This document shows positions 24,338-34,487 of a DNA stretch of 42,934 nt, piece after piece. A model generated the notes under the pieces. That model ran no database searches. It was not told where the DNA came from and worked only from the letters and a program-made list of their open reading frames with translations. Source of the stretch: Rhodobiaceae bacterium. Its GTDB lineage: Bacteria; Pseudomonadota; Alphaproteobacteria; Rhizobiales; TMED25. Made by a program: the position numbers and the translations under genes. The stretch is taken from the NCBI GenBank assembly GCA_002699615.1, contig PAAM01000026.1:1-42934 (forward strand), written 5' to 3'. Each line of letters opens with the position of its first letter. Position 1 is the stretch's first letter.

Positions 24338-25339
24338 ATGATAAATAATAAATCAATTAATCTTATAACAAATAAAACTGATAGCGGCAAAAGAATAGAT
24401 CAATTCATAAGCCAAAATACAGAATTAAGCAGACAGAGAATTTCAAAGCTCATACAAGATGGTTATGTGTCAGTGAATGAGGAAGTTATTACTATAAAAA
24501 AGAATAAAATTCGGGGAGATATAGAAAAAATTAAAATTATACTTCCTAAGCTTATAGAAGATACACTTAAACCAGAGAATATTTCATTAAATATTCTATA
24601 TGAAGATGACTATATATTAGTTATAGACAAGCAATCAGATCTTGTGGTGCATCCTGGTGCAGGTAACAAAACTGGAACACTTGTTAATGCAATACTTCAT
24701 CATTGTGGTAAGTCGCTATCAGGTATCGGGGGGCATATTAGACCAGGGATTGTTCATAGACTCGATAAAAATACAAGTGGACTAATGATTATTGCAAAAA
24801 ATGATTTAGCACATAACAATCTATCAAAGCAATTTATGGACCACGGAAGAAATGGTGATTTGGAGAGAATTTATGATGCATTGGTATGGGGTATACCAAA
24901 AATAGGTTCAGGTAAAATCGAAACTCAAATCAGAAGAAATGATCGTGACAAAACGAAGATGATGACAACTAAAAGTATGAAAAATGGTAAGTTGGCAATA
25001 ACTACCTATAAAGTAATTGAGAAAATTTATAATCATAAAAATGATCCTTTAATCTCACAAATACGTTGTAAATTATATACAGGTAGAACACATCAAATAC
25101 GAGTGCACCTAGATTATATTGGTCACCCTGTAATTTGTGATCAAAAGTATGGTAAAGGATTTAATACCAAGTTGAAATCACTTAGTAATGATTGTCGCAA
25201 CCAACTTAAAATTGATAGACATGCATTACATTCATCAAAATTATCCTTTAGACATCCAATAGGTAATAAACCTATGACTTTTGAGTCAGAGTTACCCGAC
25301 GATTTAAAATTATTAAAAAATATGTTGTCAGGAATATAA
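24338..25339 (+). CDS. rluD: 23S rRNA pseudouridine synthase, RluD type
   Basis: 333 aa from ATG at 24338, preferred over an upstream frame start at 24284 because the S4 RNA-binding domain begins right after it (SGKRIDQFIS, RQRISKLIQDG). The catalytic motif HRLDKNTSGLM has the nucleophile Asp143, and GRTHQIRVHL is the conserved late motif. RluD modifies helix 69 of 23S rRNA (positions 1911, 1915 and 1917 in E. coli). rluD followed by rpoH is a common alphaproteobacterial order. There is no clear ribosome site ahead of the ATG, consistent with a very short leader. Confidence 0.92.
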   Translation: MINNKSINLITNKTDSGKRIDQFISQNTELSRQRISKLIQDGYVSVNEEVITIKKNKIRGDIEKIKIILPKLIEDTLKPENISLNILYEDDYILVIDKQSDLVVHPGAGNKTGTLVNAILHHCGKSLSGIGGHIRPGIVHRLDKNTSGLMIIAKNDLAHNNLSKQFMDHGRNGDLERIYDALVWGIPKIGSGKIETQIRRNDRDKTKMMTTKSMKNGKLAITTYKVIEKIYNHKNDPLISQIRCKLYTGRTHQIRVHLDYIGHPVICDQKYGKGFNTKLKSLSNDCRNQLKIDRHALHSSKLSFRHPIGNKPMTFESELPDDLKLLKNMLSGI

Positions 25340-25398
25340 GAAAGTTGTATTTTATTGTGTTCACTTAAATTTTAATAAATAACAAGGATACATATCAG

Positions 25399-26253
25399 AT
25401 GTATGGTTCTATACCAATTATTGCAAGTGAGGACAGTCTTGGATTGTACTTAAAAGAAATTAAAAAATTTCCTCTGCTAACGCTTGAAGAGGAAAAAAGT
25501 CTATCTGAAAGCCTTAATGCTGAAGGCAATACCGAAGCCGCTCATAGACTAGTAACAAGTCACCTAAGACTGGTTGCAAAAATCTCTATGGGTTATAAAG
25601 GTTATGGATTACCATTGAGTGATGTTATCGCAGAAGGAAATATAGGCTTAATGCAGGCAGTAAAAAGGTTTGATCCCGATAAAGGATTTAGGCTCGCAAC
25701 ATATGCAATCTGGTGGATTAAAGCTGCCATTCAAGAATATGTATTGCGCTCATGGAGTCTTGTGAAAATGGGAACAACTGCAAATCAAAAAAAATTATTT
25801 TTTAATTTAAGAAAAATTAAAAATAACATCCAAGCATTAGAAGAGGGTGATCTTAGACCTGAACAGATTGCGCATATTGCAGAGAATCTTGGTGTAACCG
25901 AAACAGATGTTGTCGATATGAATAGACGACTAGGGGGTGACTCATCACTTAATACGCAAATATCTGATGAAGGTGATGGGCAGTGGCAAGATTTTCTTGT
26001 TGATGAGAGCCAGAATCAAGAGACCGCTTTAGTAGTCAGTGATGAGATGGACAAAAGAAAAAAGCTATTACACGACTCACTAAGTTGCTTGAATGAAAGA
26101 GAAAAATCGATCTTTATCTCGAGAAGAATTGAAGAAGATTCTAAAACACTAGAAGAGCTTAGCCAAATATTTGGTATCAGTCGGGAGAGAGTTCGCCAGA
26201 TCGAAAGCAAAGCCTTTGATAAAGTCAAAAGCTTCATAAGCCGCACTAATTAA
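25399..26253 (+). CDS. rpoH: RNA polymerase heat-shock sigma factor, sigma-32
   Basis: 284 aa. Sigma region 2 spans about 50-120 (SHLRLVAKISMGYKGYGL, TYAIWWIKAAIQEYV), the RpoH box QKKLFFNLR is at 130-138, and region 4.2 has the helix-turn-helix FGISRERVRQIESKAFDKV near the C-terminus. AAGGA at 25384-25388 lies 10 nt before the ATG. It directs transcription of heat-shock genes; in model bacteria the protein is degraded by FtsH, which is also encoded in this window. It follows rluD by 59 bp and its stop overlaps the convergent MFS gene by 4 bp. Confidence 0.96.
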   Translation: MYGSIPIIASEDSLGLYLKEIKKFPLLTLEEEKSLSESLNAEGNTEAAHRLVTSHLRLVAKISMGYKGYGLPLSDVIAEGNIGLMQAVKRFDPDKGFRLATYAIWWIKAAIQEYVLRSWSLVKMGTTANQKKLFFNLRKIKNNIQALEEGDLRPEQIAHIAENLGVTETDVVDMNRRLGGDSSLNTQISDEGDGQWQDFLVDESQNQETALVVSDEMDKRKKLLHDSLSCLNEREKSIFISRRIEEDSKTLEELSQIFGISRERVRQIESKAFDKVKSFISRTN

Positions 26254-27452
26254 ACTGTTTTTGACTTCCTAAAGGTAATAAGGCCGGTTAATACAACCAT
26301 ATAAACCGCAACAGCAATTATTTGGCTCTCAATACTCACATCTTTATCTATAAGGTAACCCATCAATCCTGGTGATAATGCAGTTGAGGCAATAACGCCT
26401 GAAGTGACAACAGATTTTATCTCCCCTAAGTATTTTGTACCATAAAGTTCAGCCCAAAGAGAGCCAGCAATTGATGTTGCAAAACCAGAAGTAATTCCTG
26501 CAAACATCATAAATATTACCATTGTCGCCTCACTTTTTCCGTAAGCCAGTATTACCGATCCAAAAGCAAGAGGTAATAGGAAAAATTTTGTGAGGTCTTT
26601 TGCGCTCCATTTATCCACTGCCCACCCAGATAAAAGTACAAAAATCATGAGCAGTATTGAAAATACAGGCATTGTAAGTGCGTATATTTCTATTGACCAA
26701 TCCTTGATAGTCATCAAATGATAAGAATGAAAGAATATACCTGTCAATATAAATGGTGGCGCTAATACAGCGGCTAAGATTAAATAAAAATAACTGCTTT
26801 TTAGTACATCACTCCTACGATACTGAACCTTTGAGTCTTTACTTTTGTCTGATATATTTTCGATATTGGGTTCATAAACTTCCCTATCTTTTAGTAGATA
26901 AAAAACATATGGGGCAAGGATAAATAAGATAAAGACTCCGGTAATAACCCATGCATACCTCCAGCCATAAAGAGCAATCAGTAATAATGCTGTTATTGGC
27001 ATCACCATTTCACCAAAAGCTCTACCTAATATTGTTACTGCAATAGCCTTGCCTCTCATGGATGTAAAAGTCTTTGCAATAAAAGTTGATGAAGTGTGTG
27101 TTGACATTCCTTGCCCTGTGATCCGGAGAAGGTAGAAGACAATCAACAAAAAAATGGCAGAATTAATGAATGAAAAAGCAATTGATGATACCCCTAGGAA
27201 GATAAGTACAGCAAATGATAAATATCGTATTCTAATATAATCCACCATTTTACCAGTATAGAGCATCGTAATTGCACTCATCAAAGTCGCAATAGTATAT
27301 AGGCCGCCAAATAAACCATGAGACAGTGCAAGTTCTTCTCTAATATTTCCCGCATATAGCGCGAAATAAAATGTCTGCCCTATGCTTGCAGCAAATGTAA
27401 GTAAAAAACCCGCCTGTAAATAATTGTGATTCCTCTTAAAAAATTCAAGCAT
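26250..27452 (-). CDS. MFS transporter
   Basis: 400 aa, about 12 membrane helices with a charged central loop around residues 190-215 (KDREVYEPNIE...). The opening TFAASIGQTFYFALYAG and RITGQGMSTHTSSTFIAKTF are typical of MFS carriers in the YbfB/NreB-like groups, but I cannot name a substrate. It is the last gene of the serC-serA-purA-cytochrome b561 series, 6 bp after the cytochrome gene. Its 3' end overlaps that of rpoH on the other strand by 4 bp. Confidence 0.82.
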   Translation of the reverse strand: MLEFFKRNHNYLQAGFLLTFAASIGQTFYFALYAGNIREELALSHGLFGGLYTIATLMSAITMLYTGKMVDYIRIRYLSFAVLIFLGVSSIAFSFINSAIFLLIVFYLLRITGQGMSTHTSSTFIAKTFTSMRGKAIAVTILGRAFGEMVMPITALLLIALYGWRYAWVITGVFILFILAPYVFYLLKDREVYEPNIENISDKSKDSKVQYRRSDVLKSSYFYLILAAVLAPPFILTGIFFHSYHLMTIKDWSIEIYALTMPVFSILLMIFVLLSGWAVDKWSAKDLTKFFLLPLAFGSVILAYGKSEATMVIFMMFAGITSGFATSIAGSLWAELYGTKYLGEIKSVVTSGVIASTALSPGLMGYLIDKDVSIESQIIAVAVYMVVLTGLITFRKSKTV

Positions 27453-27458
27453 AATTAC

Positions 27459-27959
27459 TTATTCTCTCAAGAATGGGACCATTGAAGACCAAACTCCGTC
27501 TCGTTTAATCCTGTGGAATATAGCTGCAGAAATATGAGTACCAATTAAAATGTAAATAAGATCTATCAATATTTCATGGAGTGTTACAACTGACTCAATT
27601 ATAAACCCATCTTTGAGGCCGATCCCAAATAACAAACCAATCAGCATACCAGATAATGGAATGGCGGCTAGCGTAAAATACATACTATAGTGGACTGTCT
27701 TAGCGGCAATTTTTTGTAATCTTGGGGTATTTTCTGGTAGAGAGGTTTTTTGTGTACTTTTCATATATATAAACCTCGCAATAAGTAATAGTACAAATAT
27801 AGACGCGAAGAGAACTTCAAATCTCAAAAGTGATGGATCTTCTAATTGCTCAATATCTTGAACTTGCTTGATAAGTCCATATATGAATAGAAAAACAAAT
27901 CCCCAGTGAAAGGATTTTGCGAGATTGCTATATTTTCTTTTTTTTAATGTATCTTGCAT
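27459..27959 (-). CDS. cytochrome b561 family protein
   Basis: 166 aa with four hydrophobic helices. The family pattern is present: KSFHWG with His18, KTVHYSMYF with His90, TLHEIL with His128 and GTHISAAIFHR with His142 and His149; four of these would ligate two haem b groups. PLSGMLIG after the third helix is a further family feature. Such proteins move electrons between the quinone pool and periplasmic acceptors (CybB oxidises superoxide in E. coli). It lies 37 bp after purA, on the same strand. Confidence 0.88.
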   Translation of the reverse strand: MQDTLKKRKYSNLAKSFHWGFVFLFIYGLIKQVQDIEQLEDPSLLRFEVLFASIFVLLLIARFIYMKSTQKTSLPENTPRLQKIAAKTVHYSMYFTLAAIPLSGMLIGLLFGIGLKDGFIIESVVTLHEILIDLIYILIGTHISAAIFHRIKRDGVWSSMVPFLRE

Positions 27960-27996
27960 ATTATTAATGAGTGTCTCTTTAATATTTATTAGATTA

Positions 27997-29292
<1,296 letters not shown>

Positions 29293-30876
29293 TTAAAAAT
29301 TTAATTTCTTAACTTGCACAATATTTTCTATTTGATGCAGTTTTTCTAGTACTGTGTCATCTACTGGTGAATCAACCTCGATCAACTCAATAACGTTACC
29401 ACCAATTTTATCTCTTCCTAAATTAAAATTTGCTATATTCACATCTTGTGACCCAAGGCAGTGTCCAATTTTTCCTACTAAACCTGGTGTGTCGTTATTT
29501 GTTATGTAGATCATATGTTTTGCAAATTTTGCTTCCATGTCTATACCCTTAATTTGAATAATTCTTGCAGAACCGTCAGAAAAAACAGCACCCGCTACAG
29601 ACCTTTCTTGTCTCTCGGACTCAATGATGAGCCTTATGTATGAGCCGTAAATACCACTACTCTCTTTTTTTAATTGTTCGATTTTAATGCCTCTTTGCTT
29701 CGCTATCGCTAAAGAGTTCACCATATTAATATCCTCTAATAGTGGCTTTAAAAGGCCCGAAATGATAGTTGATGTAAGAGAGTCAACATTCATGTCAGCA
29801 ATACTGCCAACGTATTCAATTTTTGCACTTTTTATAGCGCTTTCTGTTATCTGGCCGGCAAAAGATCCAAGATTCTTTGCCAATAACAAATATGGTTCCA
29901 TAGAAGTCGCTTCTTCAGCCGATACAGATGGAAAGTTTATAGCATTTGTGATAGCGCCGGTTAAAAGAAAATCACTCATCTGTTCTGCAATTTGTATAGC
30001 GACTTTTTCCTGCGCTTCAGCCGTAGAAGCCCCAAGATGTGGCGTGCATATTATTTTTTCACTATCAAATAGTGGGTTATTTCTTGCAGGCTCTTCGTGA
30101 TACACATCTATCGCGGCTCCAGCAATTCTACCCTCATTAAGTGCATTTAACAGCGCGGCTTCATCTATAAGACCACCACGTGCACAATTTATTATTCGAA
30201 CCGACTGTTTCATTAGTTTTATGCTATGCGCATTAATAATGTTTTTTGTTTGCTCGGTTAGTGGTGTGTGAATTGTGATGAAGTCTGATCTCTCAAATAA
30301 CTCATTTAATTCAACCTTTTCAATCCACATTGACTCAGCTCTCTCTTCTGTCAAATAAGGGTCATATCCAATTACTTTCATTTGTAGGCCTTTAGCTCGA
30401 TCTATCACAACAGTACCAATATTCCCACAACCAATAACGCCAAGAGTCTTCCCAGTAATCTCGACACCCATAAATTTTGATTTTTCCCAGAGGCTACTTT
30501 TTGTTGATTTATCGGCTTGTGGTATTTCTCTTGCAAGTGACATCATCAAGGTAATTGCATGTTCTGCAGTTGTTACAGAGTTACCAAATGGTGTATTCAT
30601 TACGATGACACCATTAGTAGTAGCAGTTTCTATATCCACATTATCAACACCAATCCCTGCTCTACCAATTACCCTCAAGTTTTTTGCATTATTTAATACT
30701 TTTTCAGTAACTTTTGTTGCCGATCTTATAGCCAAACCGTCATAGCTTTTTATTATCTCGGCTAATTTTTCTTTATCTTTTCCGATGTCAGGTAGATAAT
30801 CTACCTCTATATTCTTATCTTCAAATATTTTTACAGACTCTTCACTAAGTTTATCTGATACAAGTACTTTTGGCAT
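29293..30876 (-). CDS. serA: D-3-phosphoglycerate dehydrogenase
   Basis: 527 aa, the long (type I) form: substrate and NAD domains (GCGNIG at 149-154), catalytic Arg in NCARGG, Glu in YHEEPA and His in TPHLGAST, then an intervening domain and a C-terminal ACT domain (MIYITNNDTPGLVG) that in homologues senses serine. It oxidises 3-phosphoglycerate to 3-phosphohydroxypyruvate, the entry to serine biosynthesis. It lies 22 bp after serC, so two consecutive enzymes share a transcript. Confidence 0.97.
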   Translation of the reverse strand: MPKVLVSDKLSEESVKIFEDKNIEVDYLPDIGKDKEKLAEIIKSYDGLAIRSATKVTEKVLNNAKNLRVIGRAGIGVDNVDIETATTNGVIVMNTPFGNSVTTAEHAITLMMSLAREIPQADKSTKSSLWEKSKFMGVEITGKTLGVIGCGNIGTVVIDRAKGLQMKVIGYDPYLTEERAESMWIEKVELNELFERSDFITIHTPLTEQTKNIINAHSIKLMKQSVRIINCARGGLIDEAALLNALNEGRIAGAAIDVYHEEPARNNPLFDSEKIICTPHLGASTAEAQEKVAIQIAEQMSDFLLTGAITNAINFPSVSAEEATSMEPYLLLAKNLGSFAGQITESAIKSAKIEYVGSIADMNVDSLTSTIISGLLKPLLEDINMVNSLAIAKQRGIKIEQLKKESSGIYGSYIRLIIESERQERSVAGAVFSDGSARIIQIKGIDMEAKFAKHMIYITNNDTPGLVGKIGHCLGSQDVNIANFNLGRDKIGGNVIELIEVDSPVDDTVLEKLHQIENIVQVKKLNF

Positions 30877-30898
30877 TTTTACATTTTTCCTTCTTAGG

Positions 30899-32053
30899 TT
30901 AAAGCTTTTCTATTGCTATAAAATAGGCCCAATTAATCCATTCTAATAATATTGAAATATCAGATGGCTCAATTGTTGCCCCAGTCCATATTCGAAGCCC
31001 AGGTGGTGCGTCCCTATAAGCGCCAATATCAAAAGCAACCCCTTCTTCATCTAACATATTTTGTACAATCTTTGATAATTTTGTTGTATCGATTTCATCT
31101 CCATTTGGCTTTTTTGAAGAAAACTCTAGACAAACAGATGTGTTTGATATTGTGGTCTCTTCTTTTGCTAAAAAATCTATCCACTTTGTACTAGATACCC
31201 AATCCTTTATAAGGCTTAGGTTATTATCAGCGATTTCAATTAACTTATTTAACCCACCAATATCACGCGCCCACTCAAGGGCAGCGACATAATCAGCAAC
31301 ACACAGAAGTGACGGTGTATTAATAGTTGAACCAGAAAAGATACTTTCATCAACTTTACCAGATTTTTTTATCCTGAATATTTTTGGTAATGGCCAATTT
31401 GGGCTATAATCATTTAATCTATCAATTGCTTTGGGCGATAGAATAATCATGCCGTGCTGCGCTTCTCCACCGAGGACCTTCTGCCAAGAAAATGTTGTAA
31501 CGTCGAGCTTACTCCAGTCAACCCTCTGGGCGAATAGACCTGATGTCGCGTCACATAATGTTATACCTTTTCTATTGTTATTAATCCAATTAAGATTCGG
31601 CACTTTTACTCCAGAGGTTGTTCCATTTAGTGTAAACACAATATCATTGTTAGAGTTTGCCGATTGCAGATCTGGCAAGATACCGTAATCTGCTTCAATT
31701 ACGTTTGCATCTTTAAGGTTCAGTTGCTTTATGATATCCGTAACCCACGCCTTACCGAAAGACTCCCACGCATAGACATCAACCGGTATATGCCCTAAAA
31801 AATTCCACATCGCCATCTCAAATGCCCCCGTATCAGAAGCAGGAACAATTGCAACTTTGTAGTCTTTAGGTATCTCTAGTAACTCGGCGGTTAAGTCAAT
31901 TGAGTAATTTATAAAATCTTTTGGATTTTTTGCCCTGTGTGATCTGCCTAAAATAGAAGTATCTATTTTATCGATTTGCCAATTTGGAAATTTTGCGCAT
32001 GGACCGGATGAAAATAGCGGTCTTTTGGTTTTTTTTATCGGTTTATCTATCAT
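30899..32053 (-). CDS. serC: phosphoserine aminotransferase, alphaproteobacterial/archaeal-type
   Basis: 384 aa. The wording RPLFSSGPCAKFPNW, LGRSHRAKNP and IPASDTGAFEMAMWN (with V for the first I here) marks the class found in alphaproteobacteria and Methanosarcina rather than the E. coli form. The PLP lysine is Lys192 in FSWQKVLGGE. It transaminates 3-phosphohydroxypyruvate to phosphoserine. A GGAAGGG ribosome site precedes the ATG within a hairpin-rich leader (separate entry), so translation may be controlled there. First gene of serC-serA-purA. Confidence 0.95.
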   Translation of the reverse strand: MIDKPIKKTKRPLFSSGPCAKFPNWQIDKIDTSILGRSHRAKNPKDFINYSIDLTAELLEIPKDYKVAIVPASDTGAFEMAMWNFLGHIPVDVYAWESFGKAWVTDIIKQLNLKDANVIEADYGILPDLQSANSNNDIVFTLNGTTSGVKVPNLNWINNNRKGITLCDATSGLFAQRVDWSKLDVTTFSWQKVLGGEAQHGMIILSPKAIDRLNDYSPNWPLPKIFRIKKSGKVDESIFSGSTINTPSLLCVADYVAALEWARDIGGLNKLIEIADNNLSLIKDWVSSTKWIDFLAKEETTISNTSVCLEFSSKKPNGDEIDTTKLSKIVQNMLDEEGVAFDIGAYRDAPPGLRIWTGATIEPSDISILLEWINWAYFIAIEKL

Positions 32054-32104
32054 TATCTCTACCCTTCCAGATAGTCGACTCTCGTTGGGGAGAGCTGACC
32101 CAAC
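32054..32104 (-). promoter_or_regulatory. candidate structured leader of serC (serC-type RNA element)
   Basis: Read on the minus strand, the leader has GTTGGG (32104-32099), then CTCTC (32094-32090), CCCAAC (32089-32084) and GAGAG (32083-32079). CCCAAC can pair either with GTTGGG (hairpin A, 9-nt loop) or stay as the loop of CTCTC/GAGAG (hairpin B, extendable by GU, C-G and U-A pairs around one mismatch). The two are mutually exclusive because no nucleotides are left to bridge a pseudoknot. A third hairpin, CTATC/GGTAG, encloses the GGAAGGG ribosome site. A conserved 'serC' RNA motif is known upstream of this gene in alphaproteobacteria; identity with it is inference. Confidence 0.5.
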
Positions 32105-32213
32105 TCTTTAATACTGCAAAACTGCGTATATATCAAATATAAAATTAATTAATTTGACATGTAATAGAATTAGGCATAATCAGTAAGTTTAGGTATACAA
32201 CTTTTTTTATCTA

Positions 32214-33110
32214 ATGAAAAATTCATCTCTTTCAAACTGGCTTTATCTCTCCCTTTTAGTTGTATTTTGGGGTTCTACATTTGCATTAACAAAGTATGCG
32301 CTTGTGGATTTTAGTCCCTTATGGATTGTAGCTCTTCGGCTCTCCATCGGGTTTTTAATAATATATTCTATTCTGAAAGTAAGGGGGGAGAGTTTACCAA
32401 CTGGTCTTGAGAATTGGGCCTGGCTAGCTCTGGTTGGCCTGACAGCTTTTTTTCCTTTCTTTCTAATTTGCTGGGGAACCCAATATTTAGACACGAATAT
32501 TAGCGGTATCCTATTCGGAATTGGTCCTCTATTTACTGTTCTTGCCGCTCATTTTCTTGTACCTGACGAAAAGTTAAATATGCTAAAGTTTTTTGGCATA
32601 ATCGTTGGCTTTACCGGTTTGTACATACTTCTATCTGAAAAACCGAATACATCTATTATACCTAATGATTTTAAGGTACTGTCACAGGTTGCTATATTAC
32701 TTGCAGCGATTGGTTATTCGATTCAAAATATTGCTGTTAATGTTATGCCCAATATTAGTTTGATGCAAAAAACTTCAGGAAGTTTTTTATTTGCATCAAG
32801 TTTTGCGTTTATTACCGCTCTTTTACTTGAAGGCCCTCCAATTATTGAAATTTTCGATATCTCGTTCATTTCCGTTTTATTGATGGGGATCTTCTCAACA
32901 GCAATGGCAAGTATGGTAATGTTTAATCTTACAAAAATCGCAGGACCAACATTCGTGTCGTTAACGCATTACATATTGCCAGTTTATGTTGTTATTCTTG
33001 GAAGTTTTCTTCTAAATGAAGAAGTTCACCTTTACCAGATAATTGGAATGTTTGTGATTCTTGCAGGAATTGTAATAACAAGGATAGGTTCTCAAAAACT
33101 AGCTAATTAA
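32214..33110 (+). CDS. EamA/DMT superfamily transporter
   Basis: 298 aa, ten hydrophobic helices in two EamA repeats. The start SLLVVFWGSTFALTKYAL and ISGILFGIGPLFTVLAAHFL belong to the first repeat; SMVMFNLTKIAGPTFVSLTH and PVYVVILGSFLLNEEVH to the second. These are drug/metabolite exporters of the RhaT/YdcZ/EamA type; the substrate (often amino acids or nucleosides) is not known. The promoter must lie in the 160 bp shared with the divergent serC leader. The 3' end overlaps glmM by 8 bp on the opposite strand. Confidence 0.88.
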   Translation: MKNSSLSNWLYLSLLVVFWGSTFALTKYALVDFSPLWIVALRLSIGFLIIYSILKVRGESLPTGLENWAWLALVGLTAFFPFFLICWGTQYLDTNISGILFGIGPLFTVLAAHFLVPDEKLNMLKFFGIIVGFTGLYILLSEKPNTSIIPNDFKVLSQVAILLAAIGYSIQNIAVNVMPNISLMQKTSGSFLFASSFAFITALLLEGPPIIEIFDISFISVLLMGIFSTAMASMVMFNLTKIAGPTFVSLTHYILPVYVVILGSFLLNEEVHLYQIIGMFVILAGIVITRIGSQKLAN

Positions 33111-34449
33111 ATCGCTTTTCAATCAATTCCATGAGATAATCCAATGTCTGGTTTAGATATTGTTTATCTTGCGACTCCCCCATAACTCTGATAAGTGGTT
33201 CCGTTCCAGATAGACGAACCAACACCCTGCCTTTTTCTTTAATTCTTTCTTGCCCCATCTTATGAATTTCATTTATATCCTCAATATTTATCTTTTCATA
33301 ATCACTAATTTTGTAATTTCTTTGAATTTGAGGAACAATTTTTATAAGGCGCGCAAGCTCACTTATTTTCTTATTACTTTTCTTCATAATAGAGAGTATT
33401 TGTATAGCCGCTAATAAGCCGTCACCTGTTGTTGAATAATCACCTAATATAATATGCCCAGATTGTTCCCCACCAATATTGAAGCCATTTTCTCTCATAA
33501 ATTGGGAAACATACCTATCTCCAACATTTGTTCTGTATAATTTCATGCTTTCTCGAGATAAGTAATCATCCAAGCCTATGTTTGATAATACTGTAGCGAC
33601 AACAGAATCTTTTTTCAGTTTACCTAATTTTTTCCACTCCGTCGCAATGATAGCTAAAAGCGCATCCCCATCAACGATTTCTCCCATCTCATCAATCACC
33701 ATTATCCTATCTGCGTCTCCATCAAGGGCAATACCAATATCAGCCTTATTATCTTGCACTGCTTTTTTTAAATTACCGAGTGAGGTTGATCCATACTCAT
33801 GATTAATATTCTTACCATTAGGGCTATCTCCGATTGAAATTACCTTTGCCCCAAGCTCCCATAGAGCTAGTGGTGCAACTTTATATGCCGCTCCATTCGC
33901 GCTATCAATTACGACTTTAATCCCATCGTAATTAATGTCTCTCTCCAAAGTACCTTTTACGAACTCTATATACCGCGCTTGGGCGTCATCAATTCTTTTT
34001 GCTTTACCAATTGCACTGGAGCTGAGGTCATGGCTATTAAGATTTTGTAATATATCTTCAATTTCTAACTCGTCACTGTCGTCAAGTTTATATCCATCTG
34101 GACCGAATATCTTAATTCCGTTGTATTCATAAGTATTATGTGATGCTGAAATCATAATACCAAGATCTGCTCTCATTGATTTGATTAGCATGGATACTGC
34201 GGGTGTAGGCATTGGGCCAAGTAAAAAAACATCTAACCCAACGGACGTTAAACCAGAAGTGAGGGATGACTCGAGCATATAGCCAGATAGCCTCGTATCT
34301 TTGGCAATTATAACTCTCTTTGGTGATTTATCTTTGGATATAAATAATCCAGTTGCAATTCCAATCTTGAGTGCTACTTCAGCTGTCATTGGCGATTGAT
34401 TCGCAACACCACGTATCCCGTCGGTACCAAAATATCTTTTTCCATTCAT
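33103..34449 (-). CDS. glmM: phosphoglucosamine mutase
   Basis: 448 aa. The phosphoserine loop ISASHN has the active serine at 103, the metal loop is DGDADRIMVID, the sugar-specificity loop is GGEQSGHI, and the phosphate-binding tail reads VRLSGTEPLIRVM. The N-terminal YFGTDGIRG is diagnostic of GlmM. It isomerises glucosamine-6-phosphate to glucosamine-1-phosphate for UDP-GlcNAc and cell-wall synthesis. It follows ftsH by 38 bp on the same strand, a gene order common in proteobacteria. Confidence 0.97.
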   Translation of the reverse strand: MNGKRYFGTDGIRGVANQSPMTAEVALKIGIATGLFISKDKSPKRVIIAKDTRLSGYMLESSLTSGLTSVGLDVFLLGPMPTPAVSMLIKSMRADLGIMISASHNTYEYNGIKIFGPDGYKLDDSDELEIEDILQNLNSHDLSSSAIGKAKRIDDAQARYIEFVKGTLERDINYDGIKVVIDSANGAAYKVAPLALWELGAKVISIGDSPNGKNINHEYGSTSLGNLKKAVQDNKADIGIALDGDADRIMVIDEMGEIVDGDALLAIIATEWKKLGKLKKDSVVATVLSNIGLDDYLSRESMKLYRTNVGDRYVSQFMRENGFNIGGEQSGHIILGDYSTTGDGLLAAIQILSIMKKSNKKISELARLIKIVPQIQRNYKISDYEKINIEDINEIHKMGQERIKEKGRVLVRLSGTEPLIRVMGESQDKQYLNQTLDYLMELIEKRFN

Positions 34450-34487
34450 ATAAAACTATCCCTAAAGTTTAAATAATAATGAATGAT

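Noticed and set aside
32079-32104. H-type pseudoknot in the serC leader
   Set aside because: Both stems are present in pseudoknot order, but the linker that must cross the six-pair stem has zero nucleotides, so both cannot form together; alternative hairpins fit better.
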